Of a stretch of 64,000 nucleotides of DNA, positions 1 through 11,960 are shown piece after piece. Source of the DNA: Phascolarctos cinereus (lineage: Eukaryota > Chordata > Mammalia > Diprotodontia > Phascolarctidae). The stretch is from the NCBI RefSeq assembly GCF_002099425.1, contig NW_018344068.1:6454501-6518500 (forward strand). The letters are read 5' to 3'. Both the position numbers and the translations under genes were made by a program. The stretch's first letter is position 1. The number at the start of each line of letters is the position of its first letter. Under the pieces are notes generated by a model. It made no database searches, had not been told where the DNA came from, and saw only the letters and a program-made list of their open reading frames with translations.

Positions 1-49
1 TAGGATGAAATTTTAAAGCAAACAAATGAGGCTTTTTACACTTAATTCC

Positions 50-525
50 TATTTCCTGCTTACCTCTGCCCCACAGACTACCACTCTTTAAGAGCGACTT
101 CAAGGGGCAGCTAGGTGGTGCAGTGGATAGAGTACTGACCCTGAAGTCAGGAGGACCTGAGTTCAAATCCGACCTCAGACCAAACACCTGATACCAGCTG
201 TGTGACCTGGGCAAGTCACTTAACCTCAATTACAAAAAAAAAAAAAGTGACTTCAAATACTCTATGGCTCCAGCCCCATCTTCTACATGAAATCTTTTTT
301 GAACCTCACCCTGCCAGACTCAGAGCCCTCTCACTCAAACTACCTTCTTTTTAATTACTTTGTACACTTGTGTTTACTCACTTCATATATATAAACTGTC
401 TCTCCTCCATTGGAATGTAAAACTCCTTAGGAGTAGGGATTGTTTCACTCTTTGTACTTATATATCTCCAGCACCTAGCATAGTGCCTGGCACTAACCTG
501 CACTTGCTAAATGCTTGATTGATTA
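50..525 (+). mobile_element. L2 (LINE2) 3' end, split by a SINE
   Basis: The typical L2 3' segment resumes after the SINE: a gaatgtaaaactccttagg-like stretch, then cctagcatagtgcctggcac and a gcttgattga end. Confidence 0.75.
104..246 (+). mobile_element. WSINE1/MAR1-type tRNA-derived SINE
   Basis: Full 5' head with A-box-like and B-box-like (GAGTTCAAATCC) promoter parts and an A-rich tail. Target duplication AGYGACTTCAA at 93-103 and 246-256. It is inserted in an L2 3' end. Confidence 0.93.
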
Positions 526-3319
526 ATACAAAATAATAGGGTTTGAGGAGTAAGAGGAGAAGAAATGAAGGCAGTGAATGTAGACAGTGTTTCATAGGTA
601 TAGTTAAAACAGGAAAAGATACATAGGATACTACTGAGGGGATCAAATGAGAATTTTAATACTTAATTCTGTAAGCAACTTTATACAAACCTTTTGATAT
701 GAAAGAAACAGCTATTGAAAAAGGGGTTTTTCTGCTTATTAAAACATCTAATTTTCTCTGGAAAAATTCTTTAGTTCTGTCAACATATTGTATATATAGA
801 CTTTTAAGATATTTCAATTTATTAGATTTCTTGCTAACTGCAATTAAGGCATTCATACAAGGAAACAAAAAACAAAAAGTCTTTCCATTGTTTCAATAAC
901 TATGTTTGTGAATATCTGAATAATACAATGGATAGTGGTTTTTTTGTATTTGGATTTGTTACTTTTCTGTATTTCCATTTCTTAAATTATTTCCATTGCC
1001 TTTGCTTATACTAGCTGCAGCTGCTTTGGTGGGTTTTTTTCTTCAAACTATGCACTTATCCATCATGAAAGAATATTATTTTACTTATTTTAAAATTAGT
1101 GGATAAAAAAAGTAAGACAACTAAAACTGCTTAAAATTTCAAATTAATATTGATAACTCAGTTATTTCAATTTTTTTTAAGTTATAGAGTGGTGTGGAAA
1201 CCAGCTTATTAATTTAACCTGCCAACATAATGGTATTAGGAAACATAAAGAATATGTGTAAAAAAAATCTTGAGGACTCAGAGCTCCACCCCACCCCAGC
1301 CCCCTTCTTCAAAGTTCTTCAGAAGAACATTACTGATAATGAGGTTGTATTGGAAGCTGCCCTGGCTTGGGTAGAGACAGATTCTTCTGCCTAGATAGCC
1401 CAAGGTTGGGAGTGGTCTGGTATGGTTCGGGGTGGGGGAGGGAATCTGATAGAAGAGGTATTTCCTCAGTTGCGAGGTGGGGTGATATCAGCCCCTGTTG
1501 AAAAGGTATATAAACTGGGCAACCCGCCTCCCAAATAGAACCAGTTCTGGACTGTAACTTCCATGCAATGCATGTCACCAGCTTATGAGAGAAACTGAAT
1601 GTAGACACACAACCTAAATCATTTGCCTCTTTCTTAGAACAAACTCTGTGAAAAGTTTGACATACAATATTGTGACTTCCATAAAAAGACTGGTTAACTT
1701 CAAGTTTACGTATTTCAAATGCAGTAAGTAGCAACCCATCTGTGTCATGGGCCCATGCAGACTAAAGGCAATGCACCAAGAGAAATTTAATCTCACTTAT
1801 GCATACCATATTAAATGACTATATGCTTCATTCACCTGAAAACAGAACTGATTACACCATATTCTGGGTATTTGTATGTTGTTTTTTTTTTTAACTCTGA
1901 CTTAGACTTTGTTTTTATTGGAAAAAGTAGGTGTATTTCTGCAGTAATTATACCAGAGGGTATTAGTGTTTCACATCCCAATTGGATGTCCCTCAGAGTT
2001 TGGAAAATTCTGCTTTAGGTAAGCATGTATCTCATTTTTAAACTTCATTTGATGAAAATACTCATGAGATCACTGAACAAAGTTATCTCCATACTAATTA
2101 TGTGAGAGACATGAATGCTGCATGGAAACACCTTTTAGAAAAGCCCTTAAAGCAGCAGTTGATAATACTAAGTCCTTAAATGCCTAAAAAATTCCTATCA
2201 AGAGAAGCTCTAGGAAATACTGTGTTTCTACTCTAAAGAATTTCACATCAGCCTAAGAAGTACATAGGCTGTCTCTATTTCCTTAGTAATGATTTCCTTG
2301 TCAACCCACTACATTTTAGCTTTTTCCATTGTCTTTGCTCTCAAACAGCTTCACAATGAGCTCCTTTTTGCCAAGTCCAATGGCCCTTCACAAACTAATA
2401 TAATGTTGACATGAAAGGGACCTCAGATCATCTAGTCCAGGTGTCAGCAAACTACAATCCATTCTTAGTTTAGACAGTAAAAAAAAAACAGGATCTGATC
2501 CTCTATCAACTTTTTAGACTATCCCTCTGTCATTTTAAAAATGGTTCTTAACTATTGAGTTACTCATGTTTTGTCATACATTCACACAAGTTTATATACT
2601 ACTTAAATCCATTTCTAGAATCTCTAGTCTACTGATCAATTCTTTTGGTTTTCTTTCCTTTTGAAGTCTGGTGGACTTAAACAGAAGGACCAGAAGAAAA
2701 AACTCATTACAAAGTAAGTTAACTAATTAATTTCCTTAATTTCCCTAAGATGCTTATGAACTATCCCAGAAAAGTCTCACCTGTATATATCAAAGTTGTT
2801 CCACAAGTTAGATTTAGTACCATACTTGACCCCTACAAAACAGCCTACAAATGAGAAAAAGAGGTCAGAATGGCAGACTAGGAAAATAATGACTAAAAAG
2901 TAAGTAGATAAATTTTAGCATTCTCCTCAGCATAATTAAGTTACAATGTAGTAGTGATAAGTACCCAAAAAGCTCAAAGAATAAAAGTTCTTATCTAAAC
3001 CAGAGAGCAAAATACACTGGCCTAAACCCAGCATACCATGGAGCTGTTTGTTTCTGAAGAAGTCAAAGATGATCTTCGTTGGCGAAGATGTTGGAATGCC
3101 CACTCCATCCACTATCATTTAGTTTGATTTTTAAACACAATTACTTTATGCTGCCCAACTTGACTTCTCCAAATCCCCCTTGGTAAACAGGATTGCAGTT
3201 ATACATAGTTCTTACATTGAAATAAAATCTGTTTTGATAATAGCTAGCATTTAAAATGGGCTTTAAGATTTTCCAAAGTGTTTTACACATATCTCATTAC
3301 ACATGTCTTTTGCTTTTAT
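526..3319. other. UNKL intron, no recognised repeat or gene
   Basis: AT-rich single-copy-looking sequence. The only points of note are a GC-richer stretch at 1,330-1,560 with TATATAAA at 1,507-1,514, and a short fragment near 2,430-2,560 that may be a very old repeat. Open frames here have no recognisable protein similarity. Confidence 0.5.
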
Positions 3320-3400
3320 ATTCCAAAGGCTTTAGCACAATGCCTGGCATATAGTAGGAGCTTAATAAATGTTTATTAACTAGTGACTGATCCACACCAC
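3320..3400 (+). mobile_element. L2 3' terminal fragment
   Basis: Contains caatgcctggcatatagtag followed by gagcttaataaatgtttatt, the L2 3' terminus. Confidence 0.75.
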
Positions 3401-3629
3401 TGAAGTCAGAGAGCAACTGCAGTATTAAAATATCAAAGTATATTTCAAGCAAATCTTTCAACAATAACAACAACAAAAACCAGACTCAAGATGTTATCTT
3501 ATCTTTTAGTATTTAGAACAGGACTCCAGGTGGACATTTTATCTTGTGTATCAACAAACTCCCATAAACATTCTCCTTCTAATCTATACAAAATAATCAA
3601 GCCAGCTAGCTATTTGTAAACTGTATCAA

Positions 3630-3715
3630 TCAACAAGCATTTATTAAAACACCTACTATGTGCCAGGCACTAAGGCTATAAAGGAAAAAAATGAACAATA
3701 ATAATAGCCTCTGTA
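3630..3715 (+). repeat. ancient 'agcatttattaa...tgtgccaggcac' repeat fragment
   Basis: Short fragment of a very common old amniote interspersed repeat that also occurs at 10.9, 25.2, 37.6, 47.5 and 61.5 kb here. I do not assign a family name. Confidence 0.6.
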
Positions 3716-4071
3716 AATATTGATTGATTTGTTCTGAGATACTGTAAATACATCTACTCTCACTGAGGAACATACAGAATAAGAAATGATTTCAAATGCC
3801 TGACTACAGAAAGCTTGACAATGAAGCATGGAAAAGTTTCAAAGTAGCACTTCATAAGTAATACATTATAAAGACAACTAGCCCCAAACAAACACTGAAC
3901 CCATCCTACCTAGTACACATGCAAAGATTACATCATACCTCTCTTTAGACTTCAATGAAACTCATGTTAGACTCAATACATTAGGTTTTCCTCTCCCCAT
4001 GCTGTTAGGGGCCATTTTTAGAATGTCCTTTCCTAATTTCAAAAATCCAATCTCAAGAATGTTTTTGGAGC

Positions 4072-4219
4072 GGGGCAGCTAGGTGGAGCAGTGGATAGAG
4101 CACCGGGCCCTGGATTCAGGAGGCCCCAAGTTCAAATAGGGCCTCAGACACATAACACTTACTAGCTGTGTGATCCTGGGCAAGTCACTTAACCCCACTG
4201 CCTAGCCAAAAAAAAAAAA
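4072..4219 (+). mobile_element. WSINE1/MAR1-type SINE
   Basis: Full-length head and body with poly-A. A 17-bp target duplication lies at 4,055-4,071 and 4,221-4,237, with two mismatches. Confidence 0.93.
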
Positions 4220-4237
4220 GAAGAATGTTTATGAAGC

Positions 4238-4948
4238 AAATCAACAAAGCACAAGAACTTCATTCAATCAATGGAAACAAAAATTTGCTAAACAGAGACA
4301 ATTAGCAAATGAAGATGGTAAAGAAGACTCATGATAGATTTCATTTTCTCTACCAGTAACCTATTATTTCTCCTGAATTAGCATCAAAAGTATCCAAGGC
4401 GATGACTACTATAATAAATATAATAAAAGTCTATTACAAAATAATTTCCCCATTCTACAAACTGCCTATACTATGGATAAAGTCATGTTTCAAACTTGGG
4501 ATGCTACAGAGTACATTTTTCTTATAAACAGCATGATATAGCAAAAAGAATACCAAAGACCTGGATTCTAATATCAGCTCTTTATCTTATAACTTAAGTG
4601 GTCTATGGAAATTTACTTCCTCAAAAGTCCTACCTACTTTAGAAGAATATGGTAAAGACAGAATGAGATAACATGTGAAAGCATAATGTAAATTATAATA
4701 CAGCCTATAAATGTAAAGCATTATTACGAAACACAGAAAACCTACAACAAATTTTGTTATCTTTATCTCTATGGCACCTAATCTCAGTATCCTCCACAGA
4801 GCCATGAAAAATATCTTGAACAAGATACATTCCAATGAATCTTGTTTAACTAATGTAACAACAGAATTATAATGGGGGAAGGTTTGTCAAGTATTCTAAA
4901 AGTTACTTAGAATTAGAACCATTATTATGAAGGGTTTTTTCCCTGTTC
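4238..4948. other. UNKL intron, nothing recognised
   Basis: AT-rich sequence with no supported gene, RNA or repeat. Confidence 0.5.
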
Positions 4949-4964
4949 CATAATATTATGAATT

Positions 4965-5117
4965 ATGGGCAGCTAGGTTGGGCAGTGGATAGAGCACTGG
5001 CCCTGAAGTGAGGAGGACCCCAGTTCAAATTTGGCCTCAGACCAAACACTTGACACTTACTAGCTGTGTGACCCTGGGCAAGTCACTTAACCCCAACTGC
5101 CTAAAAAAACCCCCACA
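4965..5117 (+). mobile_element. WSINE1/MAR1-type SINE, first of a tandem pair
   Basis: Full-length copy. The 16-bp flank CATAATATTATGAATT occurs on both sides (4,949-4,964 and 5,118-5,133), and a second copy starts directly after the right one. Confidence 0.93.
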
Positions 5118-5133
5118 CATAATATTATGAATT

Positions 5134-5251
5134 GGGGCAGCTAGGTGGCACAGTGGATAGAGCACTGGCCCTGGATTCAGGACAACCTGAGTTCAAATCT
5201 GGCCTCAGACACCCAGGCAAGTCACTTAATCCCACTGCCTAACCCCCCCCA
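5134..5251 (+). mobile_element. WSINE1/MAR1-type SINE, second of a tandem pair
   Basis: Shorter copy lacking the ACACTTACTAGCTGTGTGACC part. It begins right at the shared target duplication. A third, diverged form of the flank (AATATTTTGAATA) follows its tail. Confidence 0.9.
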
Positions 5252-5262
5252 AAATATTTTGA

Positions 5263-6260
5263 ATAAAGTTTATTTTTTTTAAAAGTTCAAATAATAATTA
5301 TCTACATTAACACACTACATACTGATATAACCCTTTCTCAGTGGGGGGAGATAAGATAAAAATCTAAGCCCTAGAAATCAAATGTTTAAAAAAATTTGGT
5401 ATTAATAAGGAAAGGGAAAAGGAGACAAGAAAAAAATGATTCAACATATAAAGCTTTGTATTTTATTTCCCCCCAAAGTAATAGGGCTCAACCTTATCCT
5501 AATGGCTGTTTTTTTAAGCCAATATTTTTCTAATTTGCTTAATTTTGCAAACAAAAGAAACACATGCACATTTTTTAAAAGGTCATTCAAAATAAAAAAG
5601 GTTATCAACATTCTCATAAAAAGCAACTAAAATTCTAATCACAAAAGAGGCAACAGTCAAAACTCCTCAGGCAGCTAGCTAGCTGGCTAACAGTAGTAGT
5701 CCAAAGCAGTCACAAATGCATGTGACCAATAAGAACCAATCACTGCCCTGGCTGAGAAAAGGGGTGTGTGCCTTTTCAGAACAAAGGACATTTTAAATGG
5801 GTGAAAAACAGCCAATAAAGTGTCCAGAGATTTCATTTCTACAGTAAGATTTACTATCTTAGAAAGGAAACAGAAATTCTTAAAAGGAAACTTTCTATTT
5901 AAGAGCTAGCATCAATGAGCATACTGTGCAAACCCAGCATGGCTAAAGGAGGTATTCCTGTTGCTGCAGAGCAGCAGTCAACAGTAGAAGTCATGCTATT
6001 TACTAATTCCTGTGCACTAGCACAAATATACTATGTATATACAAAGCAGTTCAACTACAGGATCATTCTATGACTATAATTTGCTGAGGGATCCAAAACT
6101 CATAGCTATTTTAAATAAGCAGAAGACTAATGATTATACACATCCAAAAGGTATTTTCAAACAATAAACTAACTCAAATAAAATCAAGGCACTTTGCCCT
6201 AATTTTGGAAAGACAATCAACAGATTAAGAAGTTTAACTAGGTGCTTATATCTGCCCTTC
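5263..6260. other. UNKL intron, nothing recognised
   Basis: AT-rich unique-looking sequence. A short GCAGCTAGCTAGCTGGC palindromic stretch near 5,671 is the only local oddity. Confidence 0.5.
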
Positions 6261-6269
6261 CCACCATAC

Positions 6270-6918
6270 CAGATTTATTTTAGTGCCCTAGGCTGGCAAC
6301 CTCAGCATCATCCTCAATCATCCTTAAAAAGTTAAAAATAAAAGTAAATTCACATTTACTCCCCGTATACAATCTGTTGCTAAATCTTGTCTCTACCTTT
6401 AGAATATGTCTCTTAGGTCCTTTTCTCCACTCACACAGCCACTGCCCTGATGCAGGTTTTCCTCACCTCCCTCATATTTCATCATCCTGCTAGTTGGTCT
6501 CCCTGGCTCAAATCTCTCCCTACTGGAGTTCATCCTCTACTCAACAGACTGCCAAAGCATTTTTCCTAAAGCCTATCTGGCCATGTCATCCTCTACACAA
6601 ACTCCAATGGCTCCCTATTACTACCCCTAGGATCAAATATAAAATCCTGTCTGGCTTTTAAAACCCTCAAAACCTTTCTATCTTTCCAGTCTTTGTGCAG
6701 TCTTCTTTATAATTCAGCAACATTTGTCTTCTTTCTTTTCCTGAATCCAGCTTTTGACTCCATGCCTTTTCACTGACTGTTCACATACCTACACTACTCT
6801 CCTTCACCACTGTCTCTTGGTTTCCTGGGTCACCTTCAAGGCTCAGTTCAAAATTAAAATCAGTTCAAAAGTGCAAGAGACCTTTCTGAATTCCCCCCTC
6901 TCAAGATTCAGAGCCCCA
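6270..6918 (+). mobile_element. L2 (LINE2) ORF2 3' region, interrupted
   Basis: Matches remembered L2 wording: catcctcaatc, the cacacagccactgcc stretch, tagttggtctccctg, ctgccaaagcatttttcc, tggctccctatta and aggatcaaatataaa. It is broken by an L1 insertion at 6,919 and resumes after 7,508. Confidence 0.85.
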
Positions 6919-7492
6919 CAAAGAATTGGAAATTGAGAGGATGCCCATCAATTGGGGAATGGCTGAGCAAGTTGTGGTATATGAATGTAATGGAATACTA
7001 TTGTGCTATAAGAACTGATGAACAGGCTGTCTTCAGAAAAACCTGGAAAGACTTATATGGTCTGATGCTGAGTGAAGTGAGCAGAACCCAGAGGACTTTG
7101 TATACAACAGCAGCCACATTATGCAATGACTAAGAATGTTAAACTGAACCCTTCTCAGCATTACAAGGATCTAAGACATCTCCAGAGGCCTCGGGATGGA
7201 AAATGCTGTCCACATCCAAAGAAAGAACTATGGAAGTCGAATCGCTCTCACTTAATTTTACCTTAAGTTGAATTTCGTTCCATCTTTCTGATGGTTCCTC
7301 CTATTGGTTTTAATTTTTATTTACAACTTCACTAATGTGAAAATATGTGTAATGGGTATGTAAATGTAAAGCCTATGTCAGATTGTGTGCCGTCTTGGGG
7401 AGGGTGGGGGGGAGAAAAAGGGAGAAAAAATTTTCAACTCAAAAGCATATGGAAAAAAAAATTTTTTTAAATAAAAATAAACAAACAAAAAA
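6919..7492 (+). mobile_element. L1 3' end (ORF2 C-terminus and 3' UTR), 5'-truncated
   Basis: The frame GCPSIGEWLSKLWYMNVMEY and the following YYCAIRTDE, TWKDLY and LMLSEVSRTQR match the L1 ORF2 C-terminal pattern (TMEYYSAIK...TWM.LE.IMLSE). A marsupial-type 3' UTR with a G-rich stretch and an A-rich tail follows. A perfect 16-bp target duplication AAGATTCAGAGCCCCA lies at 6,903-6,918 and 7,493-7,508. Confidence 0.85.
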
Positions 7493-7508
7493 AAGATTCA
7501 GAGCCCCA

Positions 7509-8030
7509 TCCCACCCCCACCCCCACCCTTGTTAAAGTGAATCTGGGGGCAGCTAGGTATCAAAGTGGACAGGGCACCAGCTCTGGATTCAGGAGGACCT
7601 GAGTTCAAATCTGGCCTCAGACATATAACACTTACTAGATGTGTGACCCTGGGCAAGTCACTTAACCCCACTGCCTAACCAAAAATAAAATAAAATTTAA
7701 AAAACCTGGCAAGCACTACAAATCAGGGCTATGTTTTGTTGACTGTCTAAACTTTAGAAAATGATAGATAAAATGTTAATAATAGAGATTACACTTGTAA
7801 ATGTGTTATGTTTGGATTTTTCTTTCCAGTCAATTGTTAAACACTTACCAGCACAATGTTACTTTTCATTTATACTGTATATATCTTGTATGTACATAGT
7901 TGCCTGCAAGTGGTTTCCTCCACTAGAACAGTGAGCTCCCTGACAGCAGTTATTTTTTGCCTTTCTTTGTATCCCTCAATGCTTACACACAGCCTGGCAC
8001 AAAATAAGCACTTCATAAATTCCAATAGCT
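7509..8030 (+). mobile_element. L2 3' end (continuation), split by a SINE
   Basis: Continues the element at 6,270. It ends with a tgtacatagttgcctgcaag, cagtgagctccctgacagc and gcctggcacaaaataagcac series, the classical L2 3' terminus. Part of 7,711-7,800 belongs to another short unclassified repeat. Confidence 0.7.
7545..7700 (+). mobile_element. WSINE1/MAR1-type SINE
   Basis: Full-length body from GGGGGCAGCTAGG to CTGCCTAACC and an A-rich tail. Confidence 0.92.
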
Positions 8031-9165
8031 TTAATTTACATCTTAATAATCTAATACTAAACTCTGGTGTTCTACTATCTAGAACATACAATTAACTAGC
8101 ACTTAACACTCATAGAATAACAGTCATTGATACTAAAGGGTCTTCTTAATTTAACATTTATGTTCGATCTAGTCAGTTTTAATTGTGTCCTATTACTTGT
8201 GTCTAATTACTTAAATGCCAGTAATTCATATTTGGAAACTCAATTAGGCAGAATATTAAACTAATGAAAACAATCACCCCAATACCCATTCCAGAGACAA
8301 TGACAATCACGTAAGGCACAGACTTCATGAAAAGTAAACGCAAACTTCCAAACTTGAGACTATCTTAAAAGTGGTATTCCAATCTTGGGAAAAAGGCAAG
8401 TAGGGATAAAGGAGATTTTTCTTTTAAAACAGAAAAAAAGCCAAAAAAATTCTTCTCCCTTTAAAATCTTGTTAGTCACTTTCAAAGGAAGAGAGGTTTA
8501 CACAGAACACATAAGTATTTTTAAAATTACATAACACCAATAACTTATTCATCCAAATGAATAAGTCCTAGAAACTAACTTAGAATTGCCTTATCATTTA
8601 GGATTATATCAATGCCTCTAAATCCTGAAATGTCTGTACCACTTTTTTCCACTGTAGTATGTTCCTTCAAAGTTCTACACTTAAATTTGGTCTGCTATTC
8701 AAAGTTAAGAATAAAATCAATGAACAGAACCTTGCCAACAGACTTAAAAGAAATTCTTTTTCAAATCTAAAATCTCCCTAGGCTAGACATATCTAATAAA
8801 ACGATCTTGGAGTTGCAAAGGGAACTCGTACCTCCAAATTTCCCAATCTCGGAAAAAAAATCATGGAATTCTGACAGAGAACAATGATATTTACACATTA
8901 TAGACATGGTCAATCTTTGGTCTCAAGGAGTTTCCAATGTAATGGCAGAGATGAAACAGAAACATGATGAAAGAGACACTCAAATAAATACTTTAAGTGG
9001 AAGTGTGGTCATTGACAACTAGAGAAATTGGTAATCGACCAGAAGGCTGAAAGATCAAGGAAAGATTGCTGAAAGGAGAACTTTGAGATGTAATGAGAAC
9101 AAAAACAACAAAAAAACTAGACTCCCTCATAAATGCCCCCCAACACTCACCCACCCACCACCGCC
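8031..9165. other. UNKL intron, nothing recognised
   Basis: AT-rich sequence with no supported gene or repeat. Confidence 0.5.
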
Positions 9166-9215
9166 CCTGCCGACCGCCGCCGCCGCCGCCACCACCACCA
9201 CCACCACCACCACCA
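9166..9215. repeat. (CCG)n-(CCA)n triplet repeat
   Basis: CCG triplets turn into CCA triplets. This yields the poly-Gly open frame on the minus strand, which is not a gene. Confidence 0.9.
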
Positions 9216-9369
9216 ACTTGAAAGCAATAAAACATGCTAGAGGGAAAGAGCACTGAAGCCTAGCTGCAAAACCATGGGCAAGGCACTTAACCTCTCAGCG
9301 ATACCAAGGCGCAACTCTCCAGATCAGGGTCTGTAAACTTTTTTTTTGTGTCAAGAATATCTTTGGCAG

Positions 9370-9519
9370 GGGGGCAGCTAGGTGGGGCAGTGGACAGAGC
9401 ACCAGCCCTGGATTCTGGAGGACCTGAGTTCAAATCCGGCCTCAGACACAGAACACTTACTAGCTGTGTGACCCTGGGCAAGTCACTTAACCCCCATTGC
9501 CTAACCAAGAAAAAAAAAA
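9370..9519 (+). mobile_element. WSINE1/MAR1-type SINE
   Basis: Full-length. A perfect 17-bp target duplication AAGAATATCTTTGGCAG lies at 9,353-9,369 and 9,520-9,536. Confidence 0.95.
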
Positions 9520-9688
9520 AAGAATATCTTTGGCAGTCTAAGGAAGGCCATGGACCCCTTTTCAGAATAATATTTTAAATGAATAAAATTCACAGAATTA
9601 AAAAAGAAACCAATGACTTTGAAATACAATCATTAAAAAAATATATTTTTAAAGTTCATAGATCCCAAGTAAAGAATCCCTGCTCTGG

Positions 9689-9831
9689 GGGCAGCTAGGT
9701 GGCACACAAGATAGAGCACCAGCCCCAGAGTCAGAAGGACCTGAGTTCGAATCTGGCCTCAGACACATAATACTCACTAGCTGTGTGACTCTGGGCAAGT
9801 CACTTAACCCCAAATACCTCACCAAAAAAAA
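9689..9831 (+). mobile_element. WSINE1/MAR1-type SINE
   Basis: Full-length. A perfect 18-bp target duplication AAAGAATCCCTGCTCTGG lies at 9,671-9,688 and 9,832-9,849. Confidence 0.95.
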
Positions 9832-10354
9832 AAAGAATCCCTGCTCTGGACTGCAAACTATATGCTAATAAGCTACAGTTGGGTTACTGATCTGCAACAG
9901 CAGAAGGACTTTCACATCAGAAGCTCCTTATATGATGGAATCACAGGCCCAGGACTTCTCCTCTCCAAGAAAATGATAATATGATTATTTAAGTTGTCCT
10001 CTGATGCATCTTCATGGCAAGGAGCTAACCTTGAGCATGTACTACCAGAGAGCAATGTCTGGCAGATCCTACCAAACCAGAAAGGTGTAAAACACAGACG
10101 GGCCCCATAACGAACTATATATGTCTGAGGACCAGCCTAGTAAAGTTTAGAGAGGCTTATCATCAGGTTGGCTATGGGGTAATGAATTATTTGGCCATAG
10201 TAATTCTAGAAAACCATTTACTAAGTTATAAAGGGGTTACTATCTATATTGGTAGGGGGAATGCTCAGTAACAAAGGTGCAAATCCTTTAAGTATTTAGT
10301 TATATTAATATTTCTTAAAATGGATAAAATACTTAATACAAAATATTACATCTA

Positions 10355-10585
10355 ACACCAACAGTATCTATACAGTGCTTTACAGATTACAAAATGCTTT
10401 ATAGATAGAATCTTACTTAATCCTTACTAAGAACCCTGGGAAAGAGAGTACTGTCATTTTTAAGATGCAAAAATCCAGGCTCAGAGATGTTAAAAAACTC
10501 ACAAAAGCAGTACCACTGAACCAGGACTTTGCAAGTCCCCCAATTCCAAGTTTCGTGTTCTTTCTACTATAACACTATCATATGC
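10355..10585 (-). mobile_element. MIR/CORE-SINE
   Basis: Reverse CORE-SINE pattern: tacagattacaaaatgcttt, then a diverged 'cattttacagatgaggaaactgagg'-like core, and a 3' ttctttctactataacac end. Confidence 0.65.
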
Positions 10586-10914
10586 AAAGAAAATGATGTC
10601 CCAGTTATGTTCATTTCTTATAAGATCACTTATTTAGTACATTTAGAGACACAGTAAAATGAGCGGGGGGGGGAGTAAACACAGTATTTATCTTGGGGGG
10701 TAAGGCTTTTAAAATGTATACAAACATTTCCACTGGAAGGTAGCAAAAGTGACAATAAGCCAAAAATCACATATAGCATTTGCTTTCAGAATGTTATCTC
10801 GAAACGGGAAGGGGAGGGGGGCAGTAGCACGAACGCAGCGGGATATGAGGATGGGGAAAGGAAATAGAAACACCAATGGGATAAATAATAACCAAGCATG
10901 ACTCCATGGAAGAT

Positions 10915-11165
10915 ACACAAGTGATCTTTTATATTTTACTATGTGCAAGACACTCTGATAAGTATTAGGGATACAAAGTTTAAAAAAATTGTCATAGTCC
11001 CTACCTCAAGAAGATCATTGTTTAGGGGGTGGGAAAGTGGGGAGAAGGCATATATAAGCACAATACAAGGTACAAATTGTTTGGGGCAAAAGAGATAGAC
11101 AGATAAAGTGGCTCTAAGGAAAACCTGAGGTGGACAACACTGAGGCAGGGGAGAATTCAGATAAG
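10915..11165 (+). repeat. ancient 'tgtgcaagacac...' interspersed repeat
   Basis: Starts tactatgtgcaagacactc and continues agggatacaaag and gtccctacctcaagaagatc. It is the same repeat class as at 25.2 and 47.5 kb. Confidence 0.6.
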
Positions 11166-11384
11166 AGAGAATATGGTACCTACCTCCTGCAGAAACTGAC
11201 ACTTCTAAGAATGAGGAACAAGAGCGAAAAGAAAGAAAAGGACAATAAAAACAAGGCAAAATATAGAAATTGTTTAGAAGAACTCAAACTTGATACTTTA
11301 GAAACTTTAATTTCATAGAGAGCACAAAGAGATTTTAGAAAAAAGAATAAAAAAGTAAAGACCATGAAGTGAACAAAAGTTTAG

Positions 11385-11960
11385 AATAAAGTTAATGAAA
11401 AAAATAAAGTAAAAATATCCTTTTTTTTGTTAAAGAAAAAGACAGAGAAAATGGGGGGAGACCTCTAATAAACAAAAGAAATTGAAAAGGGAAAAAAAGG
11501 GGGAGGATTTTTAACTACTTAACAGATGGGGAAAAAGGAGGGAAGAGGAAAAGAATTAAGATAATCAAAGGAAAGAATGAGAAAGGAATCAATAAGTTAA
11601 GGAAAACTTCTAAACTAAGGAAAGGGTTGACAAACAAGCGTGGGAGGGGCATTGAGATTGAGGGGAAAAAGTGTGTGGGAAATAGGGTTGCCTTAAAGTA
11701 GATTAAGCAAAAATAACTGTAGTGACAAAGTACTATCTTAAAAGAAAAGGAATTTTTAAAAAACCCTCATTCAGAAAAAAAAATAGTATCAGAGACATAA
11801 ATTTCTAAAATTCTAATCTAGTTATCGTAACTTAAATATGAATGAATTAAACAATAAAATGAATAACAGACTGCATAAGAACACAAACTCTTCTGCTTAC
11901 AAGAAACATATCTAAAAAACAAAGACATATGCAGAAGAGCTAAGTTGGGACAAGAAGCAA
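11385..11960 (+). mobile_element. L1 fragment: inter-ORF purine-rich spacer and ORF2 start
   Basis: A-rich/G-rich spacer like the one at 20.5-21.1 kb, ending with tcttctgcttacaagaaac, which reads like the L1 endonuclease CIQETHL motif (here LLLTRNI/CLQETYLKNKD in another frame). Diverged and partial. Confidence 0.55.

Larger units (their letters stand above)
9325..9850 (+). repeat. old 'gggtctgtaaac...gatcccaagt' repeat carrying two SINEs
   Basis: The pieces 9,325-9,369, 9,537-9,688 and 9,850 onwards join into one old element resembling those at 39,375-39,575 and 56,745-56,965. The flanks read as a direct reference to 'gggtcca...gacccc'-type terminal sequences, suggestive of a DNA transposon-derived repeat. 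I do not assign a family. Confidence 0.5.

Noticed and set aside
104-246. SINE heads as functional tRNA genes
   Set aside because: They contain A- and B-box-like promoter parts but cannot form a proper cloverleaf, and they recur as dispersed copies with A-tails.
2936-3118. Open frame MIVDGVGIPTSSPTKIIFDF on the minus strand
   Set aside because: It looks slightly protein-like, but I recognise no family and see no splice or promoter context.
6933-7133. 66-codon open frame GCPSIGEWLSKLW...
   Set aside because: It is the C-terminal end of L1 ORF2 in a truncated element, not a host gene.
8993-9253. Poly-Gly open frame on the minus strand
   Set aside because: Produced by the (CCG)n-(CCA)n repeat.
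10939-11259. 106-codon minus-strand open frame
   Set aside because: Antisense to an old repeat and to adjoining A-rich sequence; no recognisable domain.
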